Shown in pieces: positions 11,717 through 19,274 of a DNA stretch of 19,274 bases (positions are counted from its first letter, which is position 1; each line of letters starts with the position of its first letter). The stretch lies in NCBI GenBank assembly GCA_041591085.1, contig JBFHSP010000037.1:1-19274 (forward strand), given 5' to 3'. A program made the position numbers and the translations under genes. This DNA is from Pleionea sp041591085. Its GTDB lineage: Bacteria; Pseudomonadota; Gammaproteobacteria; Enterobacterales; Kangiellaceae. A model generated the notes under the pieces. The model saw only the letters and a program-made list of their open reading frames with translations, was not told the DNA's origin and did no database searches.

Positions 11717-14700
11717 ATGACAAATACCATTAGAGTTTTTGTATTTTTTAGCTTTGTTCTCTCCCTTAATGTTCAGGCTTTAGATCCCAATAAGGCGTTC
11801 CATCAATATGTTTTGGATGCATGGTCAATTGAACAGGGGCTGCCTCAAATTACCGTTCATGCTATTACTCAAGACCATGAAGGTTATTTGTGGATAGGGA
11901 CGCAAGCTGGTCTTGCTCGATTTGATGGGGTTAGTTTTAAGACTTTTACTTCAGATAATACGCCTGAATTAGCAGGCAATTTGATGAATGACCTTTTTTT
12001 AGACAGTGAAAAGCAGTTGTGGATTGCTACCTATAAAGGACTCAGCCGGTATAAAGAAGGACAATTTATTTCTTTTTCTTTTCTTGATGCGCAACAAAAA
12101 GTAATCCCTGTAAACATTCAAAGTGTAATGGAAGACTCTCAAGGTACTATTTGGGCGAGTGCTCTGGATGGATTATACAGGGTAAAAAATCAACATGTTG
12201 AACGAGTGAACGGATTTAATGAATCGGTGTTTGCTTTGCTTTCTCAGCATCCGTTTTTGTGGGTGGGCGGTAAAGGAGAGATATTTAAAGTAAGTCGAGA
12301 TAGCATTGAATCCATTACGTTACCAAAAGAATTCGGTAAGGCCGATGTGCAACACCTATTGCTACAAGGTGATAATTTGTATTTGGGTACTAATCAAGGA
12401 TTGCTGGTTATGCACAGTCCTTCAGGCAATATTTCCGAGTTTAAGTCAGATACCGCACTGCAAGGCTACCCCATCGATGCACTTAGTATCGATTCCGATC
12501 AAAATATTTGGGTGGGAACCATCGTCGGATTATTTAGAGTTAGAGACGGTTCGGTTAAAGAGCATGTTCAAAACAATAATGCTCATCGGTTTCAGCAAGT
12601 CATTTCGATGTTCGAAGACCATGAAAAGAATTTATGGCTAGGTAGTTATCGAGACGGTATTGCAAGAGTATGGAATGGTCGCATAAATCGTTTTAGCCAG
12701 CCCGAGGGATTAAAAGAATCGTTAGTATGGAGTATCCATCCTAAGTTGGATGGTTCAGGAGTATGGGTAGGAACTAATCAAGGCTTTTATCAGTTAAAGG
12801 ACGGCCAATTTGAATTAGTCATTGAAGCTGAAGCCTTACCTCATCCCACTGCCTACACCATTTATGAAGAGCCTAATCAATTATGGGTGGGTACTCGAAA
12901 AGGATTAGTTAAGTTAATAAATGGAAAAGTGGAACCTGCTGCACATGAAGATTTTTTATCTTCAGTTCAAGTAAATAGTATTGTACGAGACTCAAAACAA
13001 CAGTTGTGGCTTGGAACTTCTAAAGGATTATTTGCCTACAGTGAAGACAAACTGCGTCCGATCATTTCAAGTAGTGGTGAGTCGGTATTTGTAAGACCGA
13101 TGGTTGAGTTAAAAGATGGGCGTTTAATGGTTGGTACGGTCAATGGTTTATTTGTCGTCGAACAAGATCAACTGATCCCGGTAGGGCTTAATAGTGGCTT
13201 AAGCCAATCGTTGGATGTCACCGGCATTCTAGAACTTCCCGATGGCAAGCTGATTATTTCAACCATTAGTAATGGAATATTTTTATTTAACAAGAATCGT
13301 TGGCTTTCTTTTTCGGAAAAAGATGGATTGCCTGTAAATGAAAGTTTTACCGTGCTTCAAGACAATTTCGGACATGTTTGGGTCAGTGGCTTTAAAGGCT
13401 TATATCAAGTACCTATCGAGTATCTTATGGAGTATCACGATGGAAAACGAAAGAGTTTGAGTGCCTATATGATCTTGAGTGAAAGCGGAGGGTTAATTGG
13501 TAGTCAAAAGGCCTTCTGTTGTAATGGGGCGGGAAATGCTAAAGGATTTATACTTGATGATATTCTTTGGTATCCAACCCGCGATGGTGTTATTAGCCTA
13601 GATACCACTAAAATAAGTTTAAACAAAATCATTCCTAATGTGAAAGTTGAACGTGTTAAATATGGAGAGCAATGGGAAGAAATTTTTAAACAGAATGATC
13701 TACTACTCAATTCACAACAAAGAGATGTAACATTTGATTTTACAGCATTAAGTTTTCAAGATCCGAAAAGTGTTCTTTTTGAATATCGATTGATAGGTTA
13801 TCAATCGGAGTGGCAAAAAATAGAGCAAAAATTTCAACGTCGAGTTAATTATACCAATCTTCCCCCTGGTAATTATTCGTTTCAAGTAAAAGCTTCGAAT
13901 AATGCTGGAATATGGAACCCTGATATTGCAAAGTTGAATTTTTCGATTTCGCCCTATTTTTATGAAACCATTTGGTTTTATTTGGTATTAATCTTATCTA
14001 GTGGCTTAGTGGTAGTGTTATGGCATCGTCAACGATTACAAGCATTAAAACAGAAGAAAGTAGAATTAGAGTTACAAATTCAAAAACACACTTTTCAACT
14101 TGAAGAGTCTAATAAAAAGCTACAACAAGCTGTAACGGCGTTAGAAGAAATCAGTCAAACTGATCAATTAACGGGTCTTAAAAATAGACGATACCTTTCT
14201 TCTCAATTACCGGCTGATCTTGCTCATTTTGAACGGCAACTATATGCAATTAAGCAAGGCGACAGCATGATTTTTGCGGTTTTAGATATCGATCATTTCA
14301 AAAAAATTAATGATTATTATGGACATAAAGCCGGTGACACCATTCTTTTACAGTTCGCCAACATCATTCAAGAACAAGTTCGAGTAGGCGATTATGCGGT
14401 GCGTTGGGGTGGCGAAGAATTTATTATTGTATTTCGTCCTATGCCTACGGAAATGGGGCCAACTATTATTGAGCGTATTCGATCAACCATAGAGCAGACA
14501 CCTTTCGAAACCGATGATGGTAAAATTTTGTCCATTACTTGTTCCATTGGTTTTGTCGAGTATCCCTTTTTCTTTGAAGAATTTAGATTGTTAAGTTGGG
14601 AGCACACTGTTGAACTTGCTGATCACGCTTTATATTTAGTGAAAGAAAAATGTCGAAATGGTTGGGCGTGTTTTTACCCCACAGAAACAACTGTGCACAG

Positions 14701-14806
14701 TAAGGATTTATTGTTTCGAGTTAAAGATAATCTGGTTGATGAATTAGAAAGTGGTCGACTTAATTTAGTAGCGAGTTGGCAAAAGGAACAAGGAAAAGTA
14801 GAGTAA
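11717..14806 (+). CDS. Diguanylate cyclase with periplasmic two-component-regulator propeller sensor
   Basis: A 1029-residue inner-membrane sensor that should make cyclic di-GMP from GTP. Residues 1-21 are a signal peptide (VFVFFSFVLSLNVQA). Residues about 40-600 hold about twelve Reg_prop beta-propeller repeats of the form D..G.lWiGT..GL, for example QDHEGYLWIGTQAGLARFDG, together two seven-bladed propellers. A Y_Y_Y domain follows (about 670-745; FEYRLIGYQSEWQ and NLPPGNYSFQVKASNNAG), then one membrane helix (about 752-771), a coiled coil, and the GGDEF domain. The active site is GGEEF at 898-902, with metal-site DIDHFKKIND upstream and an intact I-site RVGD at 889-892, implying product feedback inhibition. 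No EAL domain. The propeller/Y_Y_Y sensor is more often fused to histidine kinases sensing glycans, but the ligand here is unknown. A weak AT-rich terminator follows. Confidence 0.95.
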   Translation: MTNTIRVFVFFSFVLSLNVQALDPNKAFHQYVLDAWSIEQGLPQITVHAITQDHEGYLWIGTQAGLARFDGVSFKTFTSDNTPELAGNLMNDLFLDSEKQLWIATYKGLSRYKEGQFISFSFLDAQQKVIPVNIQSVMEDSQGTIWASALDGLYRVKNQHVERVNGFNESVFALLSQHPFLWVGGKGEIFKVSRDSIESITLPKEFGKADVQHLLLQGDNLYLGTNQGLLVMHSPSGNISEFKSDTALQGYPIDALSIDSDQNIWVGTIVGLFRVRDGSVKEHVQNNNAHRFQQVISMFEDHEKNLWLGSYRDGIARVWNGRINRFSQPEGLKESLVWSIHPKLDGSGVWVGTNQGFYQLKDGQFELVIEAEALPHPTAYTIYEEPNQLWVGTRKGLVKLINGKVEPAAHEDFLSSVQVNSIVRDSKQQLWLGTSKGLFAYSEDKLRPIISSSGESVFVRPMVELKDGRLMVGTVNGLFVVEQDQLIPVGLNSGLSQSLDVTGILELPDGKLIISTISNGIFLFNKNRWLSFSEKDGLPVNESFTVLQDNFGHVWVSGFKGLYQVPIEYLMEYHDGKRKSLSAYMILSESGGLIGSQKAFCCNGAGNAKGFILDDILWYPTRDGVISLDTTKISLNKIIPNVKVERVKYGEQWEEIFKQNDLLLNSQQRDVTFDFTALSFQDPKSVLFEYRLIGYQSEWQKIEQKFQRRVNYTNLPPGNYSFQVKASNNAGIWNPDIAKLNFSISPYFYETIWFYLVLILSSGLVVVLWHRQRLQALKQKKVELELQIQKHTFQLEESNKKLQQAVTALEEISQTDQLTGLKNRRYLSSQLPADLAHFERQLYAIKQGDSMIFAVLDIDHFKKINDYYGHKAGDTILLQFANIIQEQVRVGDYAVRWGGEEFIIVFRPMPTEMGPTIIERIRSTIEQTPFETDDGKILSITCSIGFVEYPFFFEEFRLLSWEHTVELADHALYLVKEKCRNGWACFYPTETTVHSKDLLFRVKDNLVDELESGRLNLVASWQKEQGKVE

Positions 14807-14873
14807 CCTCAGCACGGAATAAGAGAGAATGAACAATTCCTCTATAATTTCTATTACTGAGTTAAACAGACTT

Positions 14874-14895
14874 AAAATAATCCGTTATTTTTTTT
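14874..14895 (+). terminator. Possible AT-rich terminator of the diguanylate cyclase gene
   Basis: AAAATAA, loop TCCG, TTATTTT form a perfect but weak 7-bp stem running into eight T. It sits 68 bases after the stop codon. The all-A/T stem makes real function uncertain. Confidence 0.45.
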
Positions 14896-15135
14896 CCGCC
14901 TTTCTTATCCCAAGTTCAGGTTGACTTAATGTTTTGAAATTGCTCGTTGCTTGAATTCGCCATTCTTATTACCGGCTCTGATTAGGAAAATCGTTTTTAG
15001 TTATCACTTATTTTTTAAGTTGAAGTCGTGGTTTTACGATAAAGCATTCAATCAAGCGAGCCAATCGGGTGCGAGATCAGGTAATCAATCAGTTCAGTGC
15101 GTAATGAGCAAGAAAAGCTTAAAAAACCGGCGGAA

Positions 15136-15162
15136 CAAAAAATAGGGGCAGCGATGCTGCCC
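15136..15162 (-). terminator. Rho-independent terminator of the TonB receptor gene
   Basis: On the minus strand GGGCAGC-ATC-GCTGCCC (15162 to 15146) forms a perfect 7-bp GC-rich stem followed by CCTATTTTTTG, a T-tract. It lies about 40 bases after the receptor stop codon. Confidence 0.88.
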
Positions 15163-15202
15163 ATTTAAGTAAGCTAAGGATAACAAAAGAATTGCTATTT
15201 AA

Positions 15203-17755
15203 TTAGAACTCATAGCCAAAAGTGAATCCCATTCGCATTGGTCGCGTGGTTATAACACGACCTGGATCTCCGGCTGAGCTGTAGTTATATCCTTCTCTTT
15301 CCCGAGCCTGGATGATAATGGCTCGTTCATCAGTAACATTATTAATGTAAAAAGCTAGATCCCACTTATTCCAAATCATACCGTATTTTATGTTCATTAA
15401 ATCGTAACCTTCGACCCAAGCAGCAGGATCCCCATCATAACGATTAATACGATCACCGACATAGTTCCAATCGAGTCTTACATAAGAGTCAAAGCTTGCA
15501 TTGTCAAATGCATATCTGAGCCCTATGTGATAGTTCTCATTGGATACACCAATAATTGGATCGCCAGGCACGCCTCCAAATCCATTTTGAACAGCAAATG
15601 CATCAACATCTTCAATTCGATGATTAAGATGGGTTAATGCACCCGTTATTTCAAAGTGGTTGACGGGTTTAATTCTGAACTCAATTTCTAATCCTTCTAG
15701 CATGGCCTTACCAGCATTAACATTATAATCGAACGATGTGGTTTCTTCGGTGAGTCCAAGTTGAATGTCTTTCCAATCAATTCTATAAACCGTTGCATTT
15801 AAGGTGAGCAGCCGATTAAACAAATTTGATTTCCATCCTAACTCATAAGAAATCAAAGAGTCTGAATTGAAGTTTGGTGGAAGTGTACTGCCATCTCTGG
15901 TTGGAATATCACGGTTGACACCGCCCACTCTGTAACCCTCAGCAATGGTTAAATAGATCATTTTGTTGTCATCTAAATCATATGAAACACTTCCCATAAA
16001 CTGGAATCCATCTTCGCCCTGGGTTCTAACTGTTTCCGTTAAATAATCTCTACTACGAGCAGCGAGTACCGTATTGACAAATTCAGTCTCTGTTATTTCT
16101 CCTGCGTCAAATTGTGCTTGAGCTACCAGTGCTTCGCTTCCTGCAAAAATACCAGATAAGGCTATTTCATTTCGAATATCAACATCAAACCATCGAACGC
16201 CAAGCACCAACTCTAAGGTGTCAGATATTTCAAACGTGAAGTTTCCATAAGCCGCAATTTGTTCGATGTATTCTTTTCGATCAGATGCAAACCAAACATC
16301 GTTTGCATAAGTGCCATATAATGCGGCTGGATTTTGGTCGGGTAAAAAGTCACCGTTGGCTGCACCTTCATAACTTGGTTGATAAAACCAAGGAACATCG
16401 AAAGGTACAAAAGGACCATATTGACTACCAGCATCAGGATAATTTTCACTTTGCCGCCAATGATTATCTGCCTTTGAATAGTAAACACCAGCGACCCAAT
16501 GAAACTTTTCTGTATCTACACCAGAAAATCGAAGTTCGTGCGTGAGCAAAGTCCAATTGATTGGGCGTAGATTAAAAGCATGCCGAACATTACCATTGAC
16601 ATCTGTTAGCGCGTCTAAGTCGTAATCAAATGCATCGGTAAAATCTCCTACCCACCAATCTAGGCCATGACGTTCTCTAGATAAGTCTTCGATGCGAATG
16701 TAATCTCTATTGGTGTCAGTGGTTATCCAAAGCATTTCAATATCTTGAGTTGAATATTTAAGTGTTAAGCTAGAGGTATCAACTTGGTCTCGGTACATTT
16801 CTTTAATTCTAGCTGCTGCACTTAATTCACCAAATCCTAAACCATTGTTTCCACTCTGAATGAGATTTGGGTTCCAGTCGTTTAAACCATTTACTTTTGC
16901 ATCATGGGTTAAAAACATCAGATCAGCGGTGAGGTCGTCATTGATTAACCATCGAAATGAAAGTCTTCCACCCGATGTTTTTTCAGAGTTATAGTCGCGT
17001 TCGGCTAAACTAGCATCGATCACTTCATAGTCTCCGGTATGGATATAGCCAACATTATCAATCCATCCTGAATTATCTTCAGAATACCCAACTAATCGCG
17101 CGGCTAATTTGCCTTTGATTAATGGATAATTCAGCACCGCATCGGCTCGGTAGCTCGTTCCTCCATCATTGATGTTTTCAACACCAGCATTCACATTAGT
17201 GGTTAATAGATCAGGATCGGGAACATTAGTGATATACCGAATAGTACCGCCCATCGAGCTGGCACCATAAAGCGTGCCTTGAGGTCCTCGTAATACTTCA
17301 ATTCGATTCACATCAATTAAATTAAGATCTGGATTACGTCCATTTTGAGATAAGGCGACTTCATCGAGATATAGGCCGACGGTTGGTAACATGAATCGAT
17401 TAGAAGGAAAATTTACACCTCGCATCACAATATCCTGTTCTCCCGGTGCGAGACCTTCTGAAAAATTAACGCCTGGAATGGTTCGCATGTAGTCATCGAA
17501 GTTTGTCGCTCCGAGCTCTTTAAGCTTGCCTTCACTTAACACTGAAATCGCCATTGCAGTTTTATCAACGGATGTTTCACGTTTAGTTGCGGTGATTGTA
17601 ATAGTGAACATATCTTCAAGCGATATGCTTTTTAAGTAATCTTCCTCACCAGACTCATCACTTGAGTTGTTATCTGACGCATAAATGTTTGAGAATGGAG
17701 TAACTAGAACAATAGAAAAGAAAAATAATAGTAGAAAATATTGCCGACAATTCAT
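15203..17755 (-). CDS. TonB-dependent outer-membrane receptor
   Basis: An 850-residue receptor for energy-dependent uptake of an unidentified ligand across the outer membrane. Residues 1-26 are a signal peptide (RQYFLLLFFFSIVLVTPFSN core, cut near YAS). A TonB-box-like ITITATKRE precedes the plug domain (AMAISVLSEGKLKELGATNF, MRTIPGVNF, RIEVLRGPQGTLYGASSMGG and GTIRYITNVPD). The remainder is the 22-strand barrel with alternating aromatic strands, ending in GMGF-like strands MRMGFTFGYEF with the terminal Phe required for barrel assembly. The plug and size are of the iron/complex-carbohydrate-type receptors; substrate cannot be told. ATG 17755 was chosen since it has GCGAGGG upstream and opens a signal peptide; an upstream TTG would translate the preceding gene's terminator. 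A separate transcript from the DUF1338 gene. Confidence 0.94.
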   Translation of the reverse strand: MNCRQYFLLLFFFSIVLVTPFSNIYASDNNSSDESGEEDYLKSISLEDMFTITITATKRETSVDKTAMAISVLSEGKLKELGATNFDDYMRTIPGVNFSEGLAPGEQDIVMRGVNFPSNRFMLPTVGLYLDEVALSQNGRNPDLNLIDVNRIEVLRGPQGTLYGASSMGGTIRYITNVPDPDLLTTNVNAGVENINDGGTSYRADAVLNYPLIKGKLAARLVGYSEDNSGWIDNVGYIHTGDYEVIDASLAERDYNSEKTSGGRLSFRWLINDDLTADLMFLTHDAKVNGLNDWNPNLIQSGNNGLGFGELSAAARIKEMYRDQVDTSSLTLKYSTQDIEMLWITTDTNRDYIRIEDLSRERHGLDWWVGDFTDAFDYDLDALTDVNGNVRHAFNLRPINWTLLTHELRFSGVDTEKFHWVAGVYYSKADNHWRQSENYPDAGSQYGPFVPFDVPWFYQPSYEGAANGDFLPDQNPAALYGTYANDVWFASDRKEYIEQIAAYGNFTFEISDTLELVLGVRWFDVDIRNEIALSGIFAGSEALVAQAQFDAGEITETEFVNTVLAARSRDYLTETVRTQGEDGFQFMGSVSYDLDDNKMIYLTIAEGYRVGGVNRDIPTRDGSTLPPNFNSDSLISYELGWKSNLFNRLLTLNATVYRIDWKDIQLGLTEETTSFDYNVNAGKAMLEGLEIEFRIKPVNHFEITGALTHLNHRIEDVDAFAVQNGFGGVPGDPIIGVSNENYHIGLRYAFDNASFDSYVRLDWNYVGDRINRYDGDPAAWVEGYDLMNIKYGMIWNKWDLAFYINNVTDERAIIIQAREREGYNYSSAGDPGRVITTRPMRMGFTFGYEF

Positions 17756-17894
17756 CACAAAACCCTCGCAAAATGATAACCCTTTTTGAGGATAGTTTAA
17801 GAATTTAAAATTGCTAACAAAATACCGGCTTCTTTTTATCTCAAAATCAAGCTTCAAAGTAGAAGCGTTAATTAAACATTTATTTATGAAGAAT

Positions 17895-17918
17895 AAAAAA
17901 AGGGCAGCGAAGCTGCCC
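17895..17918 (-). terminator. Rho-independent terminator of the DUF1338 gene
   Basis: On the minus strand GGGCAGC-TTC-GCTGCCC followed by seven T (TTTTTTT). It lies about 40 bases after the DUF1338 stop and 140 bases before the receptor ATG, so the receptor needs its own promoter. The stem is identical to the terminator after the receptor gene. Confidence 0.9.
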
Positions 17919-17958
17919 AAAACGTTAACTAAAAGTTAAGTCGAGAGAGATAACTGGA

Positions 17959-18783
17959 TTAAGCTGCACGCTCTTGCTTGTTGTTCACTACTTTTTCATC
18001 GGCAATATTAGTGCTTTCAAAAATTTTATCGGCCGAGGATGCAACAAAACCTTTAAACAGTTCTCCGTTAGCTAACGGAAAGCGTTGGGCAAACTCATAA
18101 AAACAACTTGGAATAGTGAGAGCTTTATCTGCAAACTGAACATCTACTTTATTCGCCATAGTGGATGACTGTTTTAAGAAAGCTGCTTCGTTGCCTTTTA
18201 CTTCACCGCCCGATGAATTAAGGATGAAACCATGGTCTTTAACGAATTGATTGACTGCTTCAATGTTTTCGAACTGACTTAAGTTGTTGATTGAAACCGT
18301 AAAATGATTAGGGCGGTAGCCGAAGGCCGCAACCCATGCAGCGTATTCACTTTCTTCTAACAGGCGCTCATAAACGTCTGAAACCAATGTCCAAGGACGA
18401 CCTGAATAAATAAATTCAGGAGACTTAACCGCGTTTAAATCAACTTGAGAGGCTAATTGCTTAATCAAAATTTGCGCATCTCTTGAGAATTCTTCTACTT
18501 TAAGTTCGCTTATAAATACAAGAGGCATAGAGGCGTGAGCATAATGTTTTGCCCGTAGCTTCTTTTGCTCAAAGTCGTAGCTTTGAACTTCGTGATAACC
18601 CAAATCAAGCAGTGGTGCTGCAATGTCTTCCACTCGAATACCTGGTAAACCGAAGGTACGAAAAGCAACATGATCATTTACAACGTGATCTTTTTCGCTG
18701 AAAAGTTTGTAAATACGAAGGGCATCCGGATTTAACTCTAAGTAATCTTGCCACATATTTTCGAAAAGTTGTTCAACGGTCAT
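17959..18783 (-). CDS. DUF1338 protein, 2-oxoadipate dioxygenase/decarboxylase-like
   Basis: A 274-residue cytoplasmic enzyme of the DUF1338 family. Characterised relatives (HglS/YdcJ) use Fe(II) and O2 to convert 2-oxoadipate to 2-hydroxyglutarate with loss of CO2, in D-lysine catabolism. Metal-site candidates fit the family's His-His-Glu triad: H38 in NDHVAFRTF, H160 in RPNHFTVSIN and E230 in CFYEFAQRF. R42, four residues after the first His, matches the substrate-carboxylate Arg of HglS in spacing. This is the short form, well under the roughly 460 aa of HglS, and short forms may have other 2-oxoacid substrates. GAGAGAG precedes the ATG. It is transcribed divergently from a LysR regulator, a classic arrangement for a catabolic gene and its regulator, and ends in a strong terminator. 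Confidence 0.88.
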   Translation of the reverse strand: MTVEQLFENMWQDYLELNPDALRIYKLFSEKDHVVNDHVAFRTFGLPGIRVEDIAAPLLDLGYHEVQSYDFEQKKLRAKHYAHASMPLVFISELKVEEFSRDAQILIKQLASQVDLNAVKSPEFIYSGRPWTLVSDVYERLLEESEYAAWVAAFGYRPNHFTVSINNLSQFENIEAVNQFVKDHGFILNSSGGEVKGNEAAFLKQSSTMANKVDVQFADKALTIPSCFYEFAQRFPLANGELFKGFVASSADKIFESTNIADEKVVNNKQERAA

Positions 18784-18821
18784 TACTGCTCTCTCTCATT
18801 AACTTGATTGGATGTTGCTCT

Positions 18822-18845
18822 TTTTTCAAACGCTTGTTTGAAAAA
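18822..18845. promoter_or_regulatory. Inverted repeat between DUF1338 gene and lysR
   Basis: TTTTTCAAAC (18822-18831) and GTTTGAAAAA (18836-18845) are perfect 10-bp arms around GCTT, 38 bases before the DUF1338 start. The shape suits a dimeric regulator such as the divergent LysR protein. A second pair, CTATAGC at 18856-18862 and GCTATAG at 18903-18909, lies closer to lysR. Binding is inferred. Confidence 0.6.
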
Positions 18846-18918
18846 TTGTTTGCCACTATAGCTTTTGTACTCCTAAAGGAATAATATTGTTTTTTTATGA
18901 TAGCTATAGGAAAAAGCT

Positions 18919-19274
18919 ATGGATTTGCGAGAGCTTAGATATTTTGAATCGACTTACGAGTTGGAAAGCATCAGTGCTGCCGCTAAGCATTGTTTTGTAT
19001 CACAACCGTCTATATCTGCGGCAATCCAAAGTTTGGAGCAATATTTAGGCGAAGCGCTATTTATTCGGCACCCTAGAGGCGTCTCGCCAACCGATGCTGG
19101 ACAGCGCTTATATCCGCTATCAAAGCAATTAACAGGGCAAGCGCGTTCTATTAAGCAAATCTTTCAGGATAAATCTGCGATTCAACCGTTTCGACTTGGC
19201 GTAGTTCAAGCGCTTGGTGCTGCGCGCATGAGTCACTTATTAAAAGAGATGATCGATGCGGTTGATGGTTTGGA
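18919..19274 (+). CDS. LysR family transcriptional regulator (3' end outside window)
   Basis: The first 118 residues of a LysR regulator, cut by the window edge. The N-terminal winged helix-turn-helix is complete: LRELRYFESTYELESISAAA, then HCFVSQPSISAAIQSLEQYL with the turn and recognition helix, then GEALFIRHPRGVSPTDAG, the standard LysR wing and linker helix start. The co-inducer domain has just begun (FRLGVVQALGAARMSHLLKE). AGGAAAAAG lies before the ATG. It is divergent from the DUF1338 gene with a palindrome between them, so it probably controls that gene. Confidence 0.95.
   Translation, partial: MDLRELRYFESTYELESISAAAKHCFVSQPSISAAIQSLEQYLGEALFIRHPRGVSPTDAGQRLYPLSKQLTGQARSIKQIFQDKSAIQPFRLGVVQALGAARMSHLLKEMIDAVDGL

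Larger units (their letters stand above)
14807..15202. other. Gene-free region between convergent diguanylate cyclase and receptor genes
   Basis: No gene is supported: the short open frame here lacks a ribosome-binding site and recognisable protein. It contains a weak plus-strand terminator near 14874-14895 and a strong minus-strand terminator at 15136-15162. I see nothing else convincing. Confidence 0.6.

Noticed and set aside
14951..15145. 64-codon open frame between the diguanylate cyclase and receptor genes
   Set aside because: TTG start without a ribosome-binding site; its end runs into the receptor terminator; no family recognised.
17756..17920. N-terminal extension of the TonB receptor open frame from a TTG at 17920
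   Set aside because: It would translate the terminator stem of the DUF1338 gene and hide the signal peptide; the ATG at 17755 has a good Shine-Dalgarno.
1..19274. CRISPR arrays, tRNA, rRNA, complete insertion sequences or an integron integrase
   Set aside because: None seen: no regular spaced repeats, no tRNA or rRNA sequence recognised, no transposase or tyrosine recombinase protein among the reading frames.

Overview
The window looks like chromosomal DNA of an AT-rich gammaproteobacterium, probably marine or aquatic. The left-hand ABC-F ATPase is a near-textbook YbiT. A FimL-like relative of the ChpA N-terminus is typical of gammaproteobacteria with type IV pili. The short-gene island carries integron attC sites and a CcdAB pair of the kind known from marine Vibrio/Aliivibrio integrons. 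I cannot name the genus.

Layout. (1) 41-1630: ybiT, a housekeeping translation-associated ATPase. (2) About 1760-7607: an accessory island of small, mostly unrecognised genes separated by attC-like recombination sites, with no integrase in the window. I read it as a gene-cassette array lacking integrase (CALIN) or the distal part of a chromosomal integron. It holds a coiled-coil/TM protein, a DUF2314 protein, an unknown acidic protein, a lipoprotein gene broken by an in-frame stop, a two-TM peptide, ccdAB (reverse strand), a 90-aa unknown, a GNAT acetyltransferase frameshifted at a poly-A run, a four-TM protein, a DUF3024 protein and a Phd/ParE toxin-antitoxin pair. Several cassette genes have their stop codon inside the R'' box of the following attC. 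(3) 7609-9273 (-) and 9605-10891 (+): a FimL-like type IV pilus regulator divergent from a membrane protein with a degenerate nucleotidyltransferase-like head. (4) 10964-11386 (-) and 11717-14806 (+): an HTH/2TM regulator divergent from a large periplasmic-sensor diguanylate cyclase. Three 11-bp tandem repeats lie between them. (5) 15203-18783 (-): a TonB-dependent outer-membrane receptor and a DUF1338 2-oxoadipate dioxygenase/decarboxylase-like enzyme, separated by a clear terminator and therefore separate transcripts. A divergent LysR regulator starts at 18919 and runs off the window.

How the parts relate. The island sits between ordinary chromosomal genes: ybiT, and the fimL-like gene whose stop codon lies 1 base past the last candidate attC. 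Two toxin-antitoxin pairs lie inside it, which fits the known role of such pairs in stabilising cassette arrays. Two broken genes and several decayed attC sites suggest an old, partly degenerating array. On the right side, FimL (cAMP/type IV pili in Pseudomonas) and the cyclic-di-GMP synthase both belong to surface-behaviour signalling, but nothing in the sequence ties them into one operon. I found no clearly new multi-gene system. The most unusual items are the attC that appears split by about 160 bp flanked by 11-bp direct repeats, the uncharacterised cassette proteins, and the degenerate nucleotidyltransferase/membrane fusion.
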